Source: Helicobacter sp. 10-6591 (GTDB lineage Bacteria > Campylobacterota > Campylobacteria > Campylobacterales > Helicobacteraceae). From it: a stretch of DNA of 55,763 bases. Each line of letters begins with the position of its first letter. Position 1 is the stretch's first letter. The position numbers were made by a program, and so were the translations under genes. Below, piece after piece: positions 7,429 to 17,720 of the stretch. The notes beneath the pieces were generated by a model that saw only the letters and a program-made list of their open reading frames with translations, was not told where the DNA came from and ran no database searches. The stretch is from positions 1 to 55,763 of the forward strand of contig NZ_NHYK01000011.1 of assembly GCF_003288805.1 (NCBI RefSeq). The letters run 5' to 3'.

Positions 7429-8856
7429 TCAAAGATTGCTTAGAGGTCCATTTCTGTATCTCATGCTATATCCATAAACCAATCCAATCACAACAAAAAA
7501 TGGTTGCAAAATCACGCCATAGATTGAATCAAAAAGACATTGCACACTGATTCCACAAAGAAGCACACAGCAGCTAAGTCCAATCAATCTATCAAGAGCG
7601 TATCTGGAGGTTGTGCTAAAGTCTCTTATATTTTTAAAAAGCAATCCCACAAATACCACAATTGCTAGAAATCCGAGGATTCCATAGCTTAAAATCAGGC
7701 TGATTATAAAGTTATGCGGAGCATTGTAGCCATTAAAGCTATCCCCGCTAATACTCATATAAACACGATTTTCTAGGTTTTTTAGCTCATAATAGTGTCT
7801 CAAATATTGTCCTATCTCAAATACACCTACGATATGTGGTTTGAGTGGGTTATCAAGCACTGCAAGGAGTGTGGATTTTGTCATTGCGATTCTTGCAAGT
7901 GAGGAATGCTCCCATGTAAAAGATGCTTTTCCATCCTTTGTACTTTCGTTTGTGCATTTTAATCCACTGAAACACCACGCATCGTATTTCCCCATTTCAC
8001 TGGGTTGGGTATTCCAGACTTCAGAAAAGTTATCAATCATATGAGCGAAGTTGTAGCGATCTGGCAAGTTTTTGCTGTAGTGGTAGCCAAAAATACCACC
8101 CACGCCCATTGCTACAAAAAGCGTAGCAAGCACAAAAACTTTGAATCTGTAGGTATAAAAGATAAATGGCGCAATAAACATTCCTACTAATGCGACCAAA
8201 AATGAGCGTTCGCCATTTGCTAGCATTGCCTCAAGACAAGGATAAAGCCCTGAGAGAAACAAAATTCTAACCCACCAATTTTTAAAGACAAAAGCCCCGC
8301 TTATGCAGACTGCACTTGGTAATAACAACCAAAGATTGTAAGTGAAAACTTCCTTAAAATAGAATGGCACGCGTCTAAAGCCTTGTGTTTCTTGTGTGAT
8401 ATTGATGGTTTGGACTATTTCGATTATGCACAAGAGCGCAATAAAGCCAAAAAAGACGGCAACCAGCGCTCTTTGGACATAGAATGCGAACAAGAAGCTG
8501 AGTGTGAAAAGAATAAAATAGCCCAGAATATGTGTATTGACCGACCGAAAGACTTCAGAAAATGTGCGTGGCATTATTGGGTTGAAGTAAGTAAGAAGCC
8601 CTAAACAAATAACGACTACAAAACACAAAAATGGAATCCTCAAAAACTTCAAATCCTGCTTACTGAATTTTTTCCAAAAAGCTAAGACAAACAAAAGCCC
8701 GCCTATGTGAAAAAAGCTCTGTGTTTGTAATACTTTACTCAGTGAAGCGAGTCCTAATGCATAAAGCAGCATTCCTGTGCAAAAAAGCAATAGCACAAGA
8801 ATCTGCATGCTATAAAGAAGTGGAGAATTTTCTTTGGATTGTTTGGAGTATGACAA
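7429..8856 (-). CDS. O-antigen ligase-like polytopic membrane protein (WaaL family)
   Basis: 475 aa with about ten to twelve hydrophobic segments and one large periplasmic loop (about residues 270-375) rich in Trp, His and charged residues, followed by YNAPHNFIISLILSYGILGF. The HN-x-(I/F)-I motif after the big loop is the hallmark of the Wzy_C/WaaL family. Such proteins attach polysaccharide to lipid A-core, or sometimes to protein. The start is a TTG at 8856 with a well-placed AAGGA five bases before it; the next ATG is 16 codons in. It stands alone, with no sugar genes adjacent. Wzy polymerase is the alternative. Confidence 0.72.
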   Translation of the reverse strand: MSYSKQSKENSPLLYSMQILVLLLFCTGMLLYALGLASLSKVLQTQSFFHIGGLLFVLAFWKKFSKQDLKFLRIPFLCFVVVICLGLLTYFNPIMPRTFSEVFRSVNTHILGYFILFTLSFLFAFYVQRALVAVFFGFIALLCIIEIVQTINITQETQGFRRVPFYFKEVFTYNLWLLLPSAVCISGAFVFKNWWVRILFLSGLYPCLEAMLANGERSFLVALVGMFIAPFIFYTYRFKVFVLATLFVAMGVGGIFGYHYSKNLPDRYNFAHMIDNFSEVWNTQPSEMGKYDAWCFSGLKCTNESTKDGKASFTWEHSSLARIAMTKSTLLAVLDNPLKPHIVGVFEIGQYLRHYYELKNLENRVYMSISGDSFNGYNAPHNFIISLILSYGILGFLAIVVFVGLLFKNIRDFSTTSRYALDRLIGLSCCVLLCGISVQCLFDSIYGVILQPFFVVIGLVYGYSMRYRNGPLSNL

Positions 8857-8910
8857 GTCGTTCCTTAAATGAATACAAAGTGTGAAAAAGAAAAATATTT
8901 AAGCAAATGA

Positions 8911-8941
8911 TTTATACAAGCGCAAGGAAAGCTTGTATAAA
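8911..8941 (-). terminator. Terminator of the hrcA-grpE-dnaK operon
   Basis: A perfect 11-bp inverted repeat (TTTATACAAGC / GCTTGTATAAA) with a 9-nt loop lies just past the dnaK stop. On the minus strand it is followed by a T-rich stretch, as a rho-independent terminator requires. Confidence 0.75.
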
Positions 8942-8943
8942 CT

Positions 8944-10821
8944 CTACTCCACCTCTGCATCGATTACATCATCATCTTTGCCTTTTTTTGCACTTTGTGT
9001 ATTGCCTGCATTTTGCGCGTTTGATTGCATTGCTTGTGCTAGGGCTTGGGCTTTGTCATTAAGGTTTTTTATCTTAGATTCCAATTCCTCTTTAGTTGTG
9101 CTTTCGCTCTTAGCGCTATCTTCTAGCTCTTTGACAGCAGATTCAATCTCGCTCACAACATTAGAATCTAGCTTGTCTTTGTTTTCGTCCAAAGTCTTTT
9201 TAGTTTGGTAAGCGAGGCTATCTGCTTGGTTTTTAAGCTCAATAAGTTCCTTTTTCTTTGCATCCTCTTCCTTGTGAAGCTCTGCATCTTTGACCATTTT
9301 TTCAATTTCAGAATCCGAAAGCCCACTTGAGCCACTGATTTGGATCTCTTGGCTTTTGCCTGTGGTTTTGTCTTTTGCACTTACCTTTAAGATTCCATTT
9401 GCGTCAATGTCAAAGGTTACTTCGATTTGGGGCACACCGCGAGGGGCTGCTGGGATACCTGTAAGATCAAATCTACCAAGCGATTTATTATCCCTTGCTA
9501 GCTCTCTTTCACCTTGTAAGACATTGATACTTACTGCCGGCTGATTATCCTCATAGGTAGAGAATACTTGGGCTTTTTTGGTTGGGATTGTTACGCCGCG
9601 CTCAACGATTTTTGTGCAAATCCCTCCTGCAGTTTCAATCCCTAAGCTTAGTGGCGTTACATCAAGCAAGAGCACATCTTTGACATCGCCTTTTAATACC
9701 CCGCCTTGAATTGCTGCACCCACGGCTACGACTTCATCAGGATTCACAGATTTATTCAAATCTTTACCGATAAATTCTTTCACTCTTTCTTGCACTTTTG
9801 GGATTCTCGTGCTTCCGCCTACCATTACAACTTCACTAATGTCGCCTTTGCCAAGTCCAGCATCCTTTATCACAAAGTCTATTTTTTTGATAGTTTCCTC
9901 AATCAAATCATCTATAAGGCTCTCAAACTTCGCGCGCGTAAGCTTTTTTACCAAGTGCTTTGGACCGCTTGCGTCAGCTGTGATAAATGGCAGATTTATT
10001 TCTGTTTCTTGTGCGGAGGAGAGCTCTTTTTTGGCGTTTTCAGCTGCATCTTTTAAGCGCTGTAATGCCATCACATCACCTTTGATATCAATGCCACTTT
10101 CGTCTTTGAACTCTTTTGCTGCCCAATCAATAATGCGATTGTCAAAGTCATCGCCTCCAAGGAATGCATCTCCACCTGTAGCAAGCACTTCTACTACATT
10201 ATCACCAGTCTCAAGCACGGTAACATCAAATGTCCCACCCCCTAAGTCATACACCATAATCTTTTCAGATTCTTTCTTGTCAAGCCCATAAGCAAGTGCT
10301 GCCGAAGTTGGCTCATTAATAATTCTTAACACATTAAGCCCAGCAATCGTGCCTGCTTCTTTTGTAGCCTTGCGTTGGGAGTCATTAAAATACGCCGGAA
10401 CGGTAATTACTGCTTCTGTAACGCTCTCACCTAGATAGCTTTCCGCATCCTCTTTGAGCTTCATCAAAATCTTTGCAGAAATCTCTTGTGGCGTGTATAT
10501 CTTGTCATCAATCTCCACTGCACACGCGCCATTTCTATCAATGATTTTATAAGGAAGACGCTTTTCTGCTTCTTTTGCCTTATCTTCGTTAAACATAAGC
10601 CCCATAATGCGCTTGATTGAATAAATCGTTTTCTTTGGGTTTGTAACTGCTTGTCTTTTTGCAGGCTCACCTACTAAGACCTCGCCTTTATCTGTAAAAG
10701 CCACGATTGAAGGGGTTGTATTTTTGCCTTCTTTGTTTGCTATTACCTTTGCTTCATTGCCTTCATAAACACTCATTGCTGAGTTTGTAGTTCCTAAGTC
10801 TATGCCTATTACTTTTGCCAT
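8944..10821 (-). CDS. dnaK: Chaperone DnaK (Hsp70)
   Basis: 625 aa ATP-dependent chaperone. N-terminal ATPase domain: [50 protein letters not shown] and [13 protein letters not shown]. Substrate-binding domain: [18 protein letters not shown]-terminal lid: Glu/Lys/Ala-rich, ending DDVIDAEVE, the acidic tail that recruits co-chaperones. The length is normal for the family. It is the last gene of hrcA-grpE-dnaK, 27 bases after grpE, with a strong terminator behind it. Heat-shock control is expected through HrcA at the operator upstream of hrcA. Confidence 0.98.
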   Translation of the reverse strand: MAKVIGIDLGTTNSAMSVYEGNEAKVIANKEGKNTTPSIVAFTDKGEVLVGEPAKRQAVTNPKKTIYSIKRIMGLMFNEDKAKEAEKRLPYKIIDRNGACAVEIDDKIYTPQEISAKILMKLKEDAESYLGESVTEAVITVPAYFNDSQRKATKEAGTIAGLNVLRIINEPTSAALAYGLDKKESEKIMVYDLGGGTFDVTVLETGDNVVEVLATGGDAFLGGDDFDNRIIDWAAKEFKDESGIDIKGDVMALQRLKDAAENAKKELSSAQETEINLPFITADASGPKHLVKKLTRAKFESLIDDLIEETIKKIDFVIKDAGLGKGDISEVVMVGGSTRIPKVQERVKEFIGKDLNKSVNPDEVVAVGAAIQGGVLKGDVKDVLLLDVTPLSLGIETAGGICTKIVERGVTIPTKKAQVFSTYEDNQPAVSINVLQGERELARDNKSLGRFDLTGIPAAPRGVPQIEVTFDIDANGILKVSAKDKTTGKSQEIQISGSSGLSDSEIEKMVKDAELHKEEDAKKKELIELKNQADSLAYQTKKTLDENKDKLDSNVVSEIESAVKELEDSAKSESTTKEELESKIKNLNDKAQALAQAMQSNAQNAGNTQSAKKGKDDDVIDAEVE

Positions 10822-10848
10822 TGTATATCCTTTCGTTTTTAAGATTAA

Positions 10849-11406
10849 TCAGTCGTTTTTTACAATACTTACCATTGCAGGGCGTAAAAGCCGTTGCTTG
10901 TAAGTGTAGCCATTCTGCAAAACCTGAGCGATTGCGCCATTTTGCTTTGCCTCATCTTTGACTTGCATGAGGCATTCGTGGAGATTTGGGTCAAATTCGC
11001 CACTTGTGTCAATTGGCTCAATGCCATGCTTTGCAAGTGCTTTATAAAAAGTCTCAAGTGTGAGCTCTAAGCCCTCCGCGATTGCATTTTGCGTAGAATC
11101 TGCTTGGGAATTTTTGGCAGATTCTAAAGCCTTTTGTAAAGTGTCAAGCACAGGGAGCAAGTCTAGTCCAAAGCGTTCATTTGCGTATTCTAAACTTTGG
11201 TACTTCTCACGCTCTAAACGTTTTTTGGTATTTTCAAAGTCCGCATAAGCACGCGCGTATTGATCCTTTAGCTCTAAATATTTTGCTTGGAAGTCTTGTG
11301 TATCTTGAGAATCTTGACTTTCTTCTTTACAAACTTCATTTTCTAGAATGCTATTACTGATTTCTTGTTGAGAATCTAAATTGTCTTGTTGTGTATCTTT
11401 TTCCAT
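10849..11406 (-). CDS. grpE: Nucleotide exchange factor GrpE
   Basis: 185 aa co-chaperone that releases ADP from DnaK. The N-terminal 40 residues are acidic and Gln/Glu-rich. A long coiled coil follows (YLELKDQYARAYADFENTKKR...), then the beta-wing domain with LYKALAKHGIEPID-like spacing (FYKALAKHGIEPIDTSGEFDP) and GYTYKQRLLRPAMVSI, the GrpE signature. A strong AAAGGAGG ribosome site precedes the ATG. It sits between hrcA and dnaK. Confidence 0.96.
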   Translation of the reverse strand: MEKDTQQDNLDSQQEISNSILENEVCKEESQDSQDTQDFQAKYLELKDQYARAYADFENTKKRLEREKYQSLEYANERFGLDLLPVLDTLQKALESAKNSQADSTQNAIAEGLELTLETFYKALAKHGIEPIDTSGEFDPNLHECLMQVKDEAKQNGAIAQVLQNGYTYKQRLLRPAMVSIVKND

Positions 11407-11429
11407 TCAACCTCCTTTGATTATTGAGT

Positions 11430-12215
11430 CTAACTTGCAAGTTCCGCATAAAACTTCGTATAGTCTCTATCTATCTTTCCTACGCAAAAAGCACGTCCAT
11501 TGAGCTCTTGGATACGCACTTCTTGCATAATTCCCAAATAGTCTTTTGGCAGGATTTCATCAAAATAGATTCCATTGTGTAGTTTATGGAATACGAACCC
11601 ATTGATAATGTCTAAAAATACCTCCTCATTTTGAGATTGATCTAACATTTCATTTAGTGCATTCAGACAGAAATATGACACATTGGATCGTTGAGCATTT
11701 TCTAGTGAATTGAGAAGTTCTAATGCACGCACTTCATAGGCAATCTTTTTGATATCTACCAAATCAAGACTTGCTAGTTCTTGTAAGAAACGTTCTAATG
11801 AAGCGTTGTAATTCATTACTGCTTGGCTTTGTTCGAAAAGCAAGACGAGGTAACGATCTTCGATGTTTATGATGCGTTGCAATTTATTGCTCACTTCAAT
11901 GGAGAGAATGCAGCAGATTCCATATTTGTAGCTATTTTCTTTTAAACGCTTGAGATCCAGGATAAGTGGATTTTTTGTATTGATATTTTTTATCCAGTGA
12001 TTTTTGAGTGCTGCATTTGTAGGAATCCTGCCACTGCTGATATGGGGTTGAAAGAGCCAGCCTTCGCTTGCTAGAACCTTAAAATGGTTGCGGATTGTTG
12101 CAGAGGAAAAGGAGCTGCCATAAAAAGCTTTAAGAGATTCTGATCCGATTGGTTCTTTATATTGCAAATACTGGACAATAACTTGCTCTAGTAGAATTTC
12201 TTTTTTTTTGTTCAT
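11430..12215 (-). CDS. hrcA: Heat-inducible transcription repressor HrcA
   Basis: 261 aa repressor of class I heat-shock genes. N-terminal winged helix: ILLEQVIVQYLQYKEPIGSE, then SSATIRNHFKVLASEGWLFQPH and SGRIPT, the HrcA signature. The C-terminal part has IIN-type motifs. ATG 12215 is chosen over the in-frame TTG six bases upstream because AAAGGAG sits six bases before the ATG. HrcA needs GroE for activity in the family and binds CIRCE. A CIRCE-shaped site lies 67-93 bases upstream, so autoregulation of the operon is likely. Confidence 0.93.
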   Translation of the reverse strand: MNKKKEILLEQVIVQYLQYKEPIGSESLKAFYGSSFSSATIRNHFKVLASEGWLFQPHISSGRIPTNAALKNHWIKNINTKNPLILDLKRLKENSYKYGICCILSIEVSNKLQRIINIEDRYLVLLFEQSQAVMNYNASLERFLQELASLDLVDIKKIAYEVRALELLNSLENAQRSNVSYFCLNALNEMLDQSQNEEVFLDIINGFVFHKLHNGIYFDEILPKDYLGIMQEVRIQELNGRAFCVGKIDRDYTKFYAELAS

Positions 12216-12266
12216 GCCCAACTCCTTTCTTTACTAAGATTCAATTTTTTTAAAATTTTCTGGCGC

Positions 12267-12272
12267 ATTGTA
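12267..12272 (-). promoter_or_regulatory. -10 box for hrcA-grpE-dnaK
   Basis: TACAAT on the minus strand, 52 bases upstream of the hrcA ATG. The CIRCE-like palindrome starts 10 bases upstream of it and covers the -35 region. Confidence 0.5.
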
Positions 12273-12281
12273 ACAAGATTT

Positions 12282-12308
12282 TTAGCAAATTAGTAAATAA
12301 ATTGCTAA
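12282..12308. promoter_or_regulatory. CIRCE-like HrcA operator (diverged inner bases)
   Basis: TTAGCAAAT, 9 bases, then AATTGCTAA. The classic CIRCE is TTAGCACTC-N9-GAGTGCTAA. The outer six bases of each arm and the exact 9-9-9 geometry match; the inner CTC/GAG triplets are replaced by A/T. It lies over the -35 region of the hrcA promoter, where a bound repressor would block transcription. No test of binding is possible from sequence alone. Confidence 0.6.
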
Positions 12309-12460
12309 AATTTATAAAACTTTAGTCAATTAATATAAATTTTTATAAATAAATATATTAAAGAAATATATGTAAATTATTGATAATTTAGCGTTTATGA
12401 AACTGGGTTTTGAGGATATTATTGATGTTTTAAGCCTAAGAAATCAGCTACAATTCCTTT

Positions 12461-13090
12461 ATGAATATACACCTAAGAGAAGTCAGTAGAGAGCTTGTTG
12501 GCCAGTTATCTCAGATTTGCCTGTCGTTTTTTCAAAGAGAATTTTTGGGAGCTTTTCATGGCTCTATCTCTGCAAGAATTTCTCAGGATCGCTTTGTGAT
12601 AAACAAACGTGAGGTGATTTTTGACAATATTTGTGAATCAGATTTGATCGTGCTTGATAAAACCCATGATTATCGTTGGAATGACGCAAGTAGCGATGCA
12701 CATATCCATGCCAATATTTATGCGAGTTTTAGTGAAGCAAAATTTATCTGCTATGCCTCTTCGCCCTATATCACAGCATTTTCATTGAAAAATGCAAATC
12801 TAAAACCACAAGATTACTTTGGATATGAGATGTTAGGCGAGGAAATTGATATTTTTGATCCCAAAGATTTTGAGAGCTGGTATGAAAGAGCAGATACAGA
12901 TATTGTGCGCAATCTTAAGGCTACCAAGCGCAATTTTATTATCATCCGTGGTTATGGAGTGTATGTCTTTGGGAGAGATATTGGGCATCTTAATAAAATC
13001 GTTGCGCTTATTGATCATAGTGTGAAAGTGCTTACATTAGCTGAAGGTTTGTATTTAAATACAAAAGACAGCACGCATTTTGAGGTTTGA
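12461..13090 (+). CDS. Class II aldolase/adducin-like protein with incomplete metal site
   Basis: 209 aa. The fold of class II aldolases is suggested by SQICLSFFQREFLGAFHGSISARI, DLIVLDKT, DAHIHANIYASFSEAKFICYASSPYITAFS and the late segment IIIRGYGVYVFGRDIGHLNKI. Active members bind zinc through the His pair (HxH, here AHIHA) plus a third His in a GHG-like motif near the end. Here that motif reads GYG, so the third ligand is missing. A homologue sits beside hrcA in H. pylori as well (from memory). Substrate and activity are unknown; it may be non-catalytic. It is divergent from hrcA across an AT-rich 240-base region. Confidence 0.65.
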   Translation: MNIHLREVSRELVGQLSQICLSFFQREFLGAFHGSISARISQDRFVINKREVIFDNICESDLIVLDKTHDYRWNDASSDAHIHANIYASFSEAKFICYASSPYITAFSLKNANLKPQDYFGYEMLGEEIDIFDPKDFESWYERADTDIVRNLKATKRNFIIIRGYGVYVFGRDIGHLNKIVALIDHSVKVLTLAEGLYLNTKDSTHFEV

Positions 13091-13103
13091 ATCATTTCAA
13101 GGC

Positions 13104-13517
13104 TTAGTTTTTTGTATTTTTGAAAACTGCTATTGCAGAGTCTTTTTCTAATACCAATTCATTATTTTTGATAGAGAAATTCAAGCTATTTTTGAAGAAC
13201 CGCAAAAGAAATCCTTCGATTTTCATACTCTGAGAATCACAAAGCCTTTTTGTTGTGTTTATGTTTTTGAAATGTAATTTGTTGTTTTGGGTTTTGTAAG
13301 TACCTGTAATCGTGTTGCATCCTAGATTTCCGTCAAATCCTTTTTCTGTGATATTTAACAAAATCTCATTTTCTGAGTCATTAAGACCGATAAATTCCCC
13401 ATTGAGATTGAAAATATAGAGTTTCCAATTTGTTTGTAAAACCTTGAAATCTGTAGGGTGTTCATATTCTGTAGATAGGAGTAGGCTAAAACACAAACAG
13501 AGGAAAAATTTTTTCAC
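13104..13517 (-). CDS. Secreted META-domain (HslJ-like) protein
   Basis: 137 aa from GTG 13517, which has an AGAAGG ribosome site six bases upstream. The frame is open further upstream, but that part lacks any start with a ribosome site. The protein opens with a signal peptide (KKFFLCLCFSLLLS), then LQTNWKLYIFNLNGE, FDGNLGCNTITGTYKTQNNKLHF and LCDSQSMKIEGFLLRFF. This is the W-x-L ... GCNxxxGxY ... KxC pattern of META/HslJ domains, found in heat-shock and motility-linked envelope proteins. Its exact role is unknown. It ends 13 bases from the convergent aldolase-like gene. Confidence 0.7.
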   Translation of the reverse strand: MKKFFLCLCFSLLLSTEYEHPTDFKVLQTNWKLYIFNLNGEFIGLNDSENEILLNITEKGFDGNLGCNTITGTYKTQNNKLHFKNINTTKRLCDSQSMKIEGFLLRFFKNSLNFSIKNNELVLEKDSAIAVFKNTKN

Positions 13518-13727
13518 AACTAACCTTCTAGCTAAAAAATGTTGAGAATCAAAAAATGCAAACACTAAAACAACACCAAATAAGCACAAAAGATTCCAAG
13601 AGTCTTCATATGGAGTTTTTAAGCAAACTTCCATTACAATCGTGTATTTCACAATAAGCACTAAAAATTTTCTTACAATATTTTTTGTGATGAATCTTAA
13701 GTCATCGTAAGGATTCTCGAGATTTAT

Positions 13728-14240
13728 ATGGAACATATAAGCTATATTGATCTTTGTTTGTTTGTTTTGATAGTACTTTTGAGCGTAAAAAACGTCTATC
13801 AAGGTTTTATCCGTAGTTTTTCTAGTTTTCTTGGATTGCTTTTTGGGGTTTTTCTTGCGACGAGGTTTTGCAAGGAATCTAGCAGCGTCTTAAGCACATA
13901 TTTTTTTGATTTATCCCCGCAAATAAATAATATTATTGCTTTTATCGTGGTAACTACAATCGTCTATCTCGTCTCCATGCTTGTTGGTGAGGTGGTAGCT
14001 CGATATTTCCAAAATACCCTTATCAAAAAACTAGACAAATCATTAGGGCTTATTTTTGGATTCTGTAAATCTTTTGTGTTTTTATCAGTCATTGTTTATT
14101 TTTTGCTCCAGATACCTTTCTTACAGAATTTCTCCCAGAAAATGCAGACTGATAGCTTTGTCTATCGCCTTATGCAGGATTTTACGGATCAGATTCTAAA
14201 AATTGATGCTATTAAGAAATCAATCAAATCACTCGAGTAA
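13728..14240 (+). CDS. cvpA: CvpA family inner-membrane protein
   Basis: 170 aa with four hydrophobic segments. Pattern of the CvpA family: [26 protein letters not shown] at the start, [14 protein letters not shown], then [19 protein letters not shown] and [20 protein letters not shown]. In Helicobacter this gene precedes lysS and glyA, as here. The family is linked to colicin V production and envelope stress in enterics; its role in this genus is not known. No clear ribosome site stands before the ATG. The gap to lysS is 38 bases. Confidence 0.82.
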   Translation: MEHISYIDLCLFVLIVLLSVKNVYQGFIRSFSSFLGLLFGVFLATRFCKESSSVLSTYFFDLSPQINNIIAFIVVTTIVYLVSMLVGEVVARYFQNTLIKKLDKSLGLIFGFCKSFVFLSVIVYFLLQIPFLQNFSQKMQTDSFVYRLMQDFTDQILKIDAIKKSIKSLE

Positions 14241-14278
14241 GCGATACAAGATTTTTACAAAGCAAGCAAAGGAAAATT

Positions 14279-15859
14279 ATGTTTTCAAATTTTTATATCC
14301 AGCAGAGACTAAAGAAATCTTGTATGCTTAAGCAGCTTGGTAAATCCCCGTACCAAAGCAATGCTTCTCGCACTCTGAGCAATAAAGAGTTTTTGAAAAA
14401 ATATGATTTTTTTCGTACCTTACACACTCAAGATTTGCAGCAAAACAATCCCGATTCATTCACCCAAGATACACAATCTCCTGCGCAAGCTGATACAAAT
14501 TCCAAAACTACAGAGTTTGTCGTAGGACGCGTGCGTTTTATTCGTCTGATGGGTAAGGCGTGTTTTATTAAGATCCAAGATCAAAGCGCAATCTTGCAGG
14601 CTTATATCAGCAAAAATGATATAGGAGAGCAGTTTGATGAGATAAAAAAGATTTTAGAAGTTGGAGACATTGTAGAAGTCGGGGGGTTTGCTTTTGTTAC
14701 TAAAACTGGCGAGCTTAGTATCCATGGACTGAGCTTTAGAATCTTAAGCAAGGCGATAATTCCTTTGCCCGAAAAATTCCATGGACTTAGCGATATAGAG
14801 CTTCGTTATCGTCAGAGGTATGTGGATTTGATTGTAAATGAGCAGGTCAAAGAGACTTTTGTTTTACGCAGTAAGATCATTGCTAGTATACGAGAATTTT
14901 TTGATTCTAAAAATTTTTTAGAAGTTGAGACGCCAATGCTTCATCCAATACCTGGTGGCGCAAATGCACGCCCATTTATTACATACCATAACTCGCTTGG
15001 GGTAGAGCGTTATTTACGAATCGCCCCAGAACTTTATCTTAAAAGACTTATTGTTGGAGGATTTGAGGCTATTTATGAGATCAATAGAAATTTTAGAAAT
15101 GAAGGGATTGATCATTCTCATAACCCAGAGTTTAGCAGCATAGAGTTTTACTGGGCTTATCATACTTTTAGGGATCTTCTTGTGCTCACAGAAGAGCTCT
15201 TTTCTTTTTTATTTCAAAAACTTCACTTGCCTAGTGTGATCGAATTTGGAGATATGAAAATCGATTTCAATAAATGGCAGAGTATAAGTTTTAGAGATTC
15301 TCTTATAGATATTGGTGGGCTAGATTCTTCTGTGGTGGATGATAAGATGGCGTTGCAAGACTTTCTTAATCAAAATGGTGTGAAACTAAAAGCAAATATG
15401 ACTTATGGGAAGCTACTTGAAGAGGCTTTTGGCAATTTTGTGGAATCTAAGCTTATCAATCCTACATTTATCACAGACTATCCTATTGAAATTAGCCCAT
15501 TAGCACGTAGAAGTGATACGGATTCTGAGATTGCTGAACGTTTTGAGCTTTTTATTGGTGGGCGCGAGATTGCAAATGGTTTCAATGAACTCAATGATCC
15601 GCTGGATCAAAAAATGCGCTTTGAGCAGCAAGTAGCACAAAAAGATGCAGGTGATGAAGAGGCACAATATATGGATGAGGATTTTTTGTGGGCTTTGGGT
15701 TATGGTATGCCGCCAACTGCTGGTGAAGGTATAGGAATTGATAGATTGGTGATGTTGTTGGCAAACCAAAAGAGTATTAAGGATGTGATTTTATTCCCCG
15801 CCCTTAAGCCTTTTAAAGCAAATTATGATATACTCGATTCCAGTAATCAAGGGGATTGA
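14279..15859 (+). CDS. lysS: Lysyl-tRNA synthetase (class II)
   Basis: 526 aa. Charges tRNA-Lys. The N-terminal OB-fold anticodon domain ([21 protein letters not shown]... [14 protein letters not shown]) is followed by the class II catalytic core. Motif 1 region: [20 protein letters not shown]. Motif 2: [21 protein letters not shown]. Motif 3: [19 protein letters not shown]. Residues 55-80 are a Gln/Asp/Thr-rich linker. An AAAGGAAAA ribosome site precedes the ATG. It is followed by glyA after 34 bases. Confidence 0.97.
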   Translation: MFSNFYIQQRLKKSCMLKQLGKSPYQSNASRTLSNKEFLKKYDFFRTLHTQDLQQNNPDSFTQDTQSPAQADTNSKTTEFVVGRVRFIRLMGKACFIKIQDQSAILQAYISKNDIGEQFDEIKKILEVGDIVEVGGFAFVTKTGELSIHGLSFRILSKAIIPLPEKFHGLSDIELRYRQRYVDLIVNEQVKETFVLRSKIIASIREFFDSKNFLEVETPMLHPIPGGANARPFITYHNSLGVERYLRIAPELYLKRLIVGGFEAIYEINRNFRNEGIDHSHNPEFSSIEFYWAYHTFRDLLVLTEELFSFLFQKLHLPSVIEFGDMKIDFNKWQSISFRDSLIDIGGLDSSVVDDKMALQDFLNQNGVKLKANMTYGKLLEEAFGNFVESKLINPTFITDYPIEISPLARRSDTDSEIAERFELFIGGREIANGFNELNDPLDQKMRFEQQVAQKDAGDEEAQYMDEDFLWALGYGMPPTAGEGIGIDRLVMLLANQKSIKDVILFPALKPFKANYDILDSSNQGD

Positions 15860-15893
15860 GAGTAATAACACAAGAACAGATTTGGAGGAATGA

Positions 15894-17141
15894 ATGGGTT
15901 ATTTTTTAGAGCAAGATTCTGAGCTTTTTTCTCTAATCAATAAAGAATTGGAGAGACAAAACACACATTTAGAGATGATTGCAAGCGAGAATTTTACTTT
16001 CCCTAGTGTTATGGAGGCTATGGGTAGCATTCTCACCAATAAATATGCTGAGGGCTATCCGGGTAAGCGTTATTATGGTGGATGTGAATTTGTCGATGGA
16101 GTTGAGAATCTTGCAATTGATAGGGCAAAGAAACTTTTTGGCTGTAGATTTGTCAATGTCCAGCCGCATTCCGGATCGCAAGCTAATGGTGCTGTTTATG
16201 CCGCCCTCCTTAAGCCTTATGACAAGATTTTAGGCATGGATCTTAGTCATGGTGGGCATTTGACACATGGGGCTAAGGTTAGTGTAAGTGGGCAGATTTA
16301 TCAAAGTTTTTTTTATGGCGTGGAATTGGATGGGTATATCAACTATGATAAAGTCCAAGAGTATGCAAAGGTTGTAAAACCAAACATTATAGTGTGTGGA
16401 TTTTCTGCTTATACACGAGAACTTGATTTTAAACGTTTCAGGGAGATCGCAGATTCTGTGGGTGCGATTTTGATGGGTGATATTGCGCATATCGCAGGAC
16501 TTGTGGTTGCTGGTGAATATCCTGATCCTTTTCCGCATTGTCATATCGTTACCACTACCACACATAAAACCTTGCGTGGTCCTAGAGGTGGCTTGATTAT
16601 GACAAATGATGAGGAGCTTGCAAATAGAATTAATAAGGCTGTTTTCCCAGCTTTGCAAGGTGGTCCTCTTATGCATGTCATAGCGGGCAAGGCTGCAGGG
16701 TTTTTAGAAAATCTCAAGCCCGAATGGAAAACCTATGCCAAGCAGGTGAAGGCAAATATCAAAGAGCTTGGTAAAGTACTGGTTGAGAGAGGCTACACAC
16801 TTGTCAGTGGGGGAAGCGATAACCATCTTATACTCATGAGTTTTCTTGATAAAGAATTTAGCGGCAAAGATGCAGATATTGCATTGGGGAATGCGGGAAT
16901 AACCGTGAATAAAAACACTGTTCCAGGAGAGATTCGATCGCCATTTGTTACAAGTGGTGTGCGTATAGGTTCTCCTGCGCTTACAGCTAGAGGAATGAAA
17001 GAAAAAGAGTTTCGCTTTATTGGAGTAAAAATAGCTGATATTTTAGATGATATACACAACACTTCTTTACAGCAGAACATAGCGCAAGAAATTAAGCAAT
17101 TAAGTAGAGATTTTGTCATTTATGATAGAGCTATTTATTGA
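15894..17141 (+). CDS. glyA: Serine hydroxymethyltransferase GlyA
   Basis: 415 aa PLP enzyme that interconverts serine and glycine with tetrahydrofolate, the main source of one-carbon units. Motifs: [64 protein letters not shown] and [15 protein letters not shown] with the PLP lysine. Full length for the family. It lies in the lysS-glyA-DUF1882-SPOR run conserved in Helicobacter. Confidence 0.98.
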   Translation: MGYFLEQDSELFSLINKELERQNTHLEMIASENFTFPSVMEAMGSILTNKYAEGYPGKRYYGGCEFVDGVENLAIDRAKKLFGCRFVNVQPHSGSQANGAVYAALLKPYDKILGMDLSHGGHLTHGAKVSVSGQIYQSFFYGVELDGYINYDKVQEYAKVVKPNIIVCGFSAYTRELDFKRFREIADSVGAILMGDIAHIAGLVVAGEYPDPFPHCHIVTTTTHKTLRGPRGGLIMTNDEELANRINKAVFPALQGGPLMHVIAGKAAGFLENLKPEWKTYAKQVKANIKELGKVLVERGYTLVSGGSDNHLILMSFLDKEFSGKDADIALGNAGITVNKNTVPGEIRSPFVTSGVRIGSPALTARGMKEKEFRFIGVKIADILDDIHNTSLQQNIAQEIKQLSRDFVIYDRAIY

Positions 17142-17165
17142 AGCGTTTCTTGTAAGGAAATAGTT

Positions 17166-17708
17166 ATGACCGAAATGGATTTGAAATTAATCAAGATGGA
17201 TACATCGCACTACTACCAGAGGCAACCAGGCATTGGTCAGAAAGTCGTGCATTCAGGGAAGATTCTTTATGATAAATTCCGGCTTGTTGATTCCATTCTT
17301 ACATCTACTATCATCAGAGAACATTGGGACAAGAAGCTTACGGTCGCCCATTCGCTTGTTTTGAAAAATTCTAAAATCGAGAACATTGTCTTTGATTACA
17401 ACGGCTACAATCCTGAGAGGTTTTATCATAAGGCACAGCTGTTGTTGCGCGATGAAGGGTTTATCAATTTTACAGCATACAATTCAAAGACACCAGGGCA
17501 TCTGCATCTGTATATCCACAAAGGACATACAGAGTTAGGAGAAGGAAAGCGTCTTGCAAAAATGCTCTCAATGAAACTCTCACAGTCTTGTCCTGTAGAA
17601 TGGCGTGTATTTCCAAATGACACTTTGCCGTTGTCTTTTAATATCCTCGCTCTGCCTTATGAGGTATTTGCAAAAGAACGCGGAGTTTCTTGGTCAAAAT
17701 ATATGTAA
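17166..17708 (+). CDS. DUF1882 family protein
   Basis: 180 aa, no signal peptide or membrane segment. The family is confined to Campylobacterota and its function is unknown. Recognisable parts: [60 protein letters not shown] and [20 protein letters not shown] good AAGGAAATAGTT ribosome site precedes the ATG. The SPOR-domain gene follows after 12 bases. Confidence 0.85.
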   Translation: MTEMDLKLIKMDTSHYYQRQPGIGQKVVHSGKILYDKFRLVDSILTSTIIREHWDKKLTVAHSLVLKNSKIENIVFDYNGYNPERFYHKAQLLLRDEGFINFTAYNSKTPGHLHLYIHKGHTELGEGKRLAKMLSMKLSQSCPVEWRVFPNDTLPLSFNILALPYEVFAKERGVSWSKYM

Positions 17709-17720
17709 AGGAGCACTATC

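Noticed and set aside
7423-7431. Selenocysteine readthrough of the O-antigen ligase stop
   Set aside because: Two UGA codons in three, no recognisable SECIS hairpin, and the family normally ends here.
9809-10291. 160-codon open frame opposite dnaK
   Set aside because: Shadow of the strongly conserved dnaK; no start signal or recognisable protein.
13518-13802. Upstream extension of the META-domain gene
   Set aside because: The frame is open, but the only start with a ribosome site is GTG 13517, followed by a signal peptide; the extension overlaps cvpA on the other strand.
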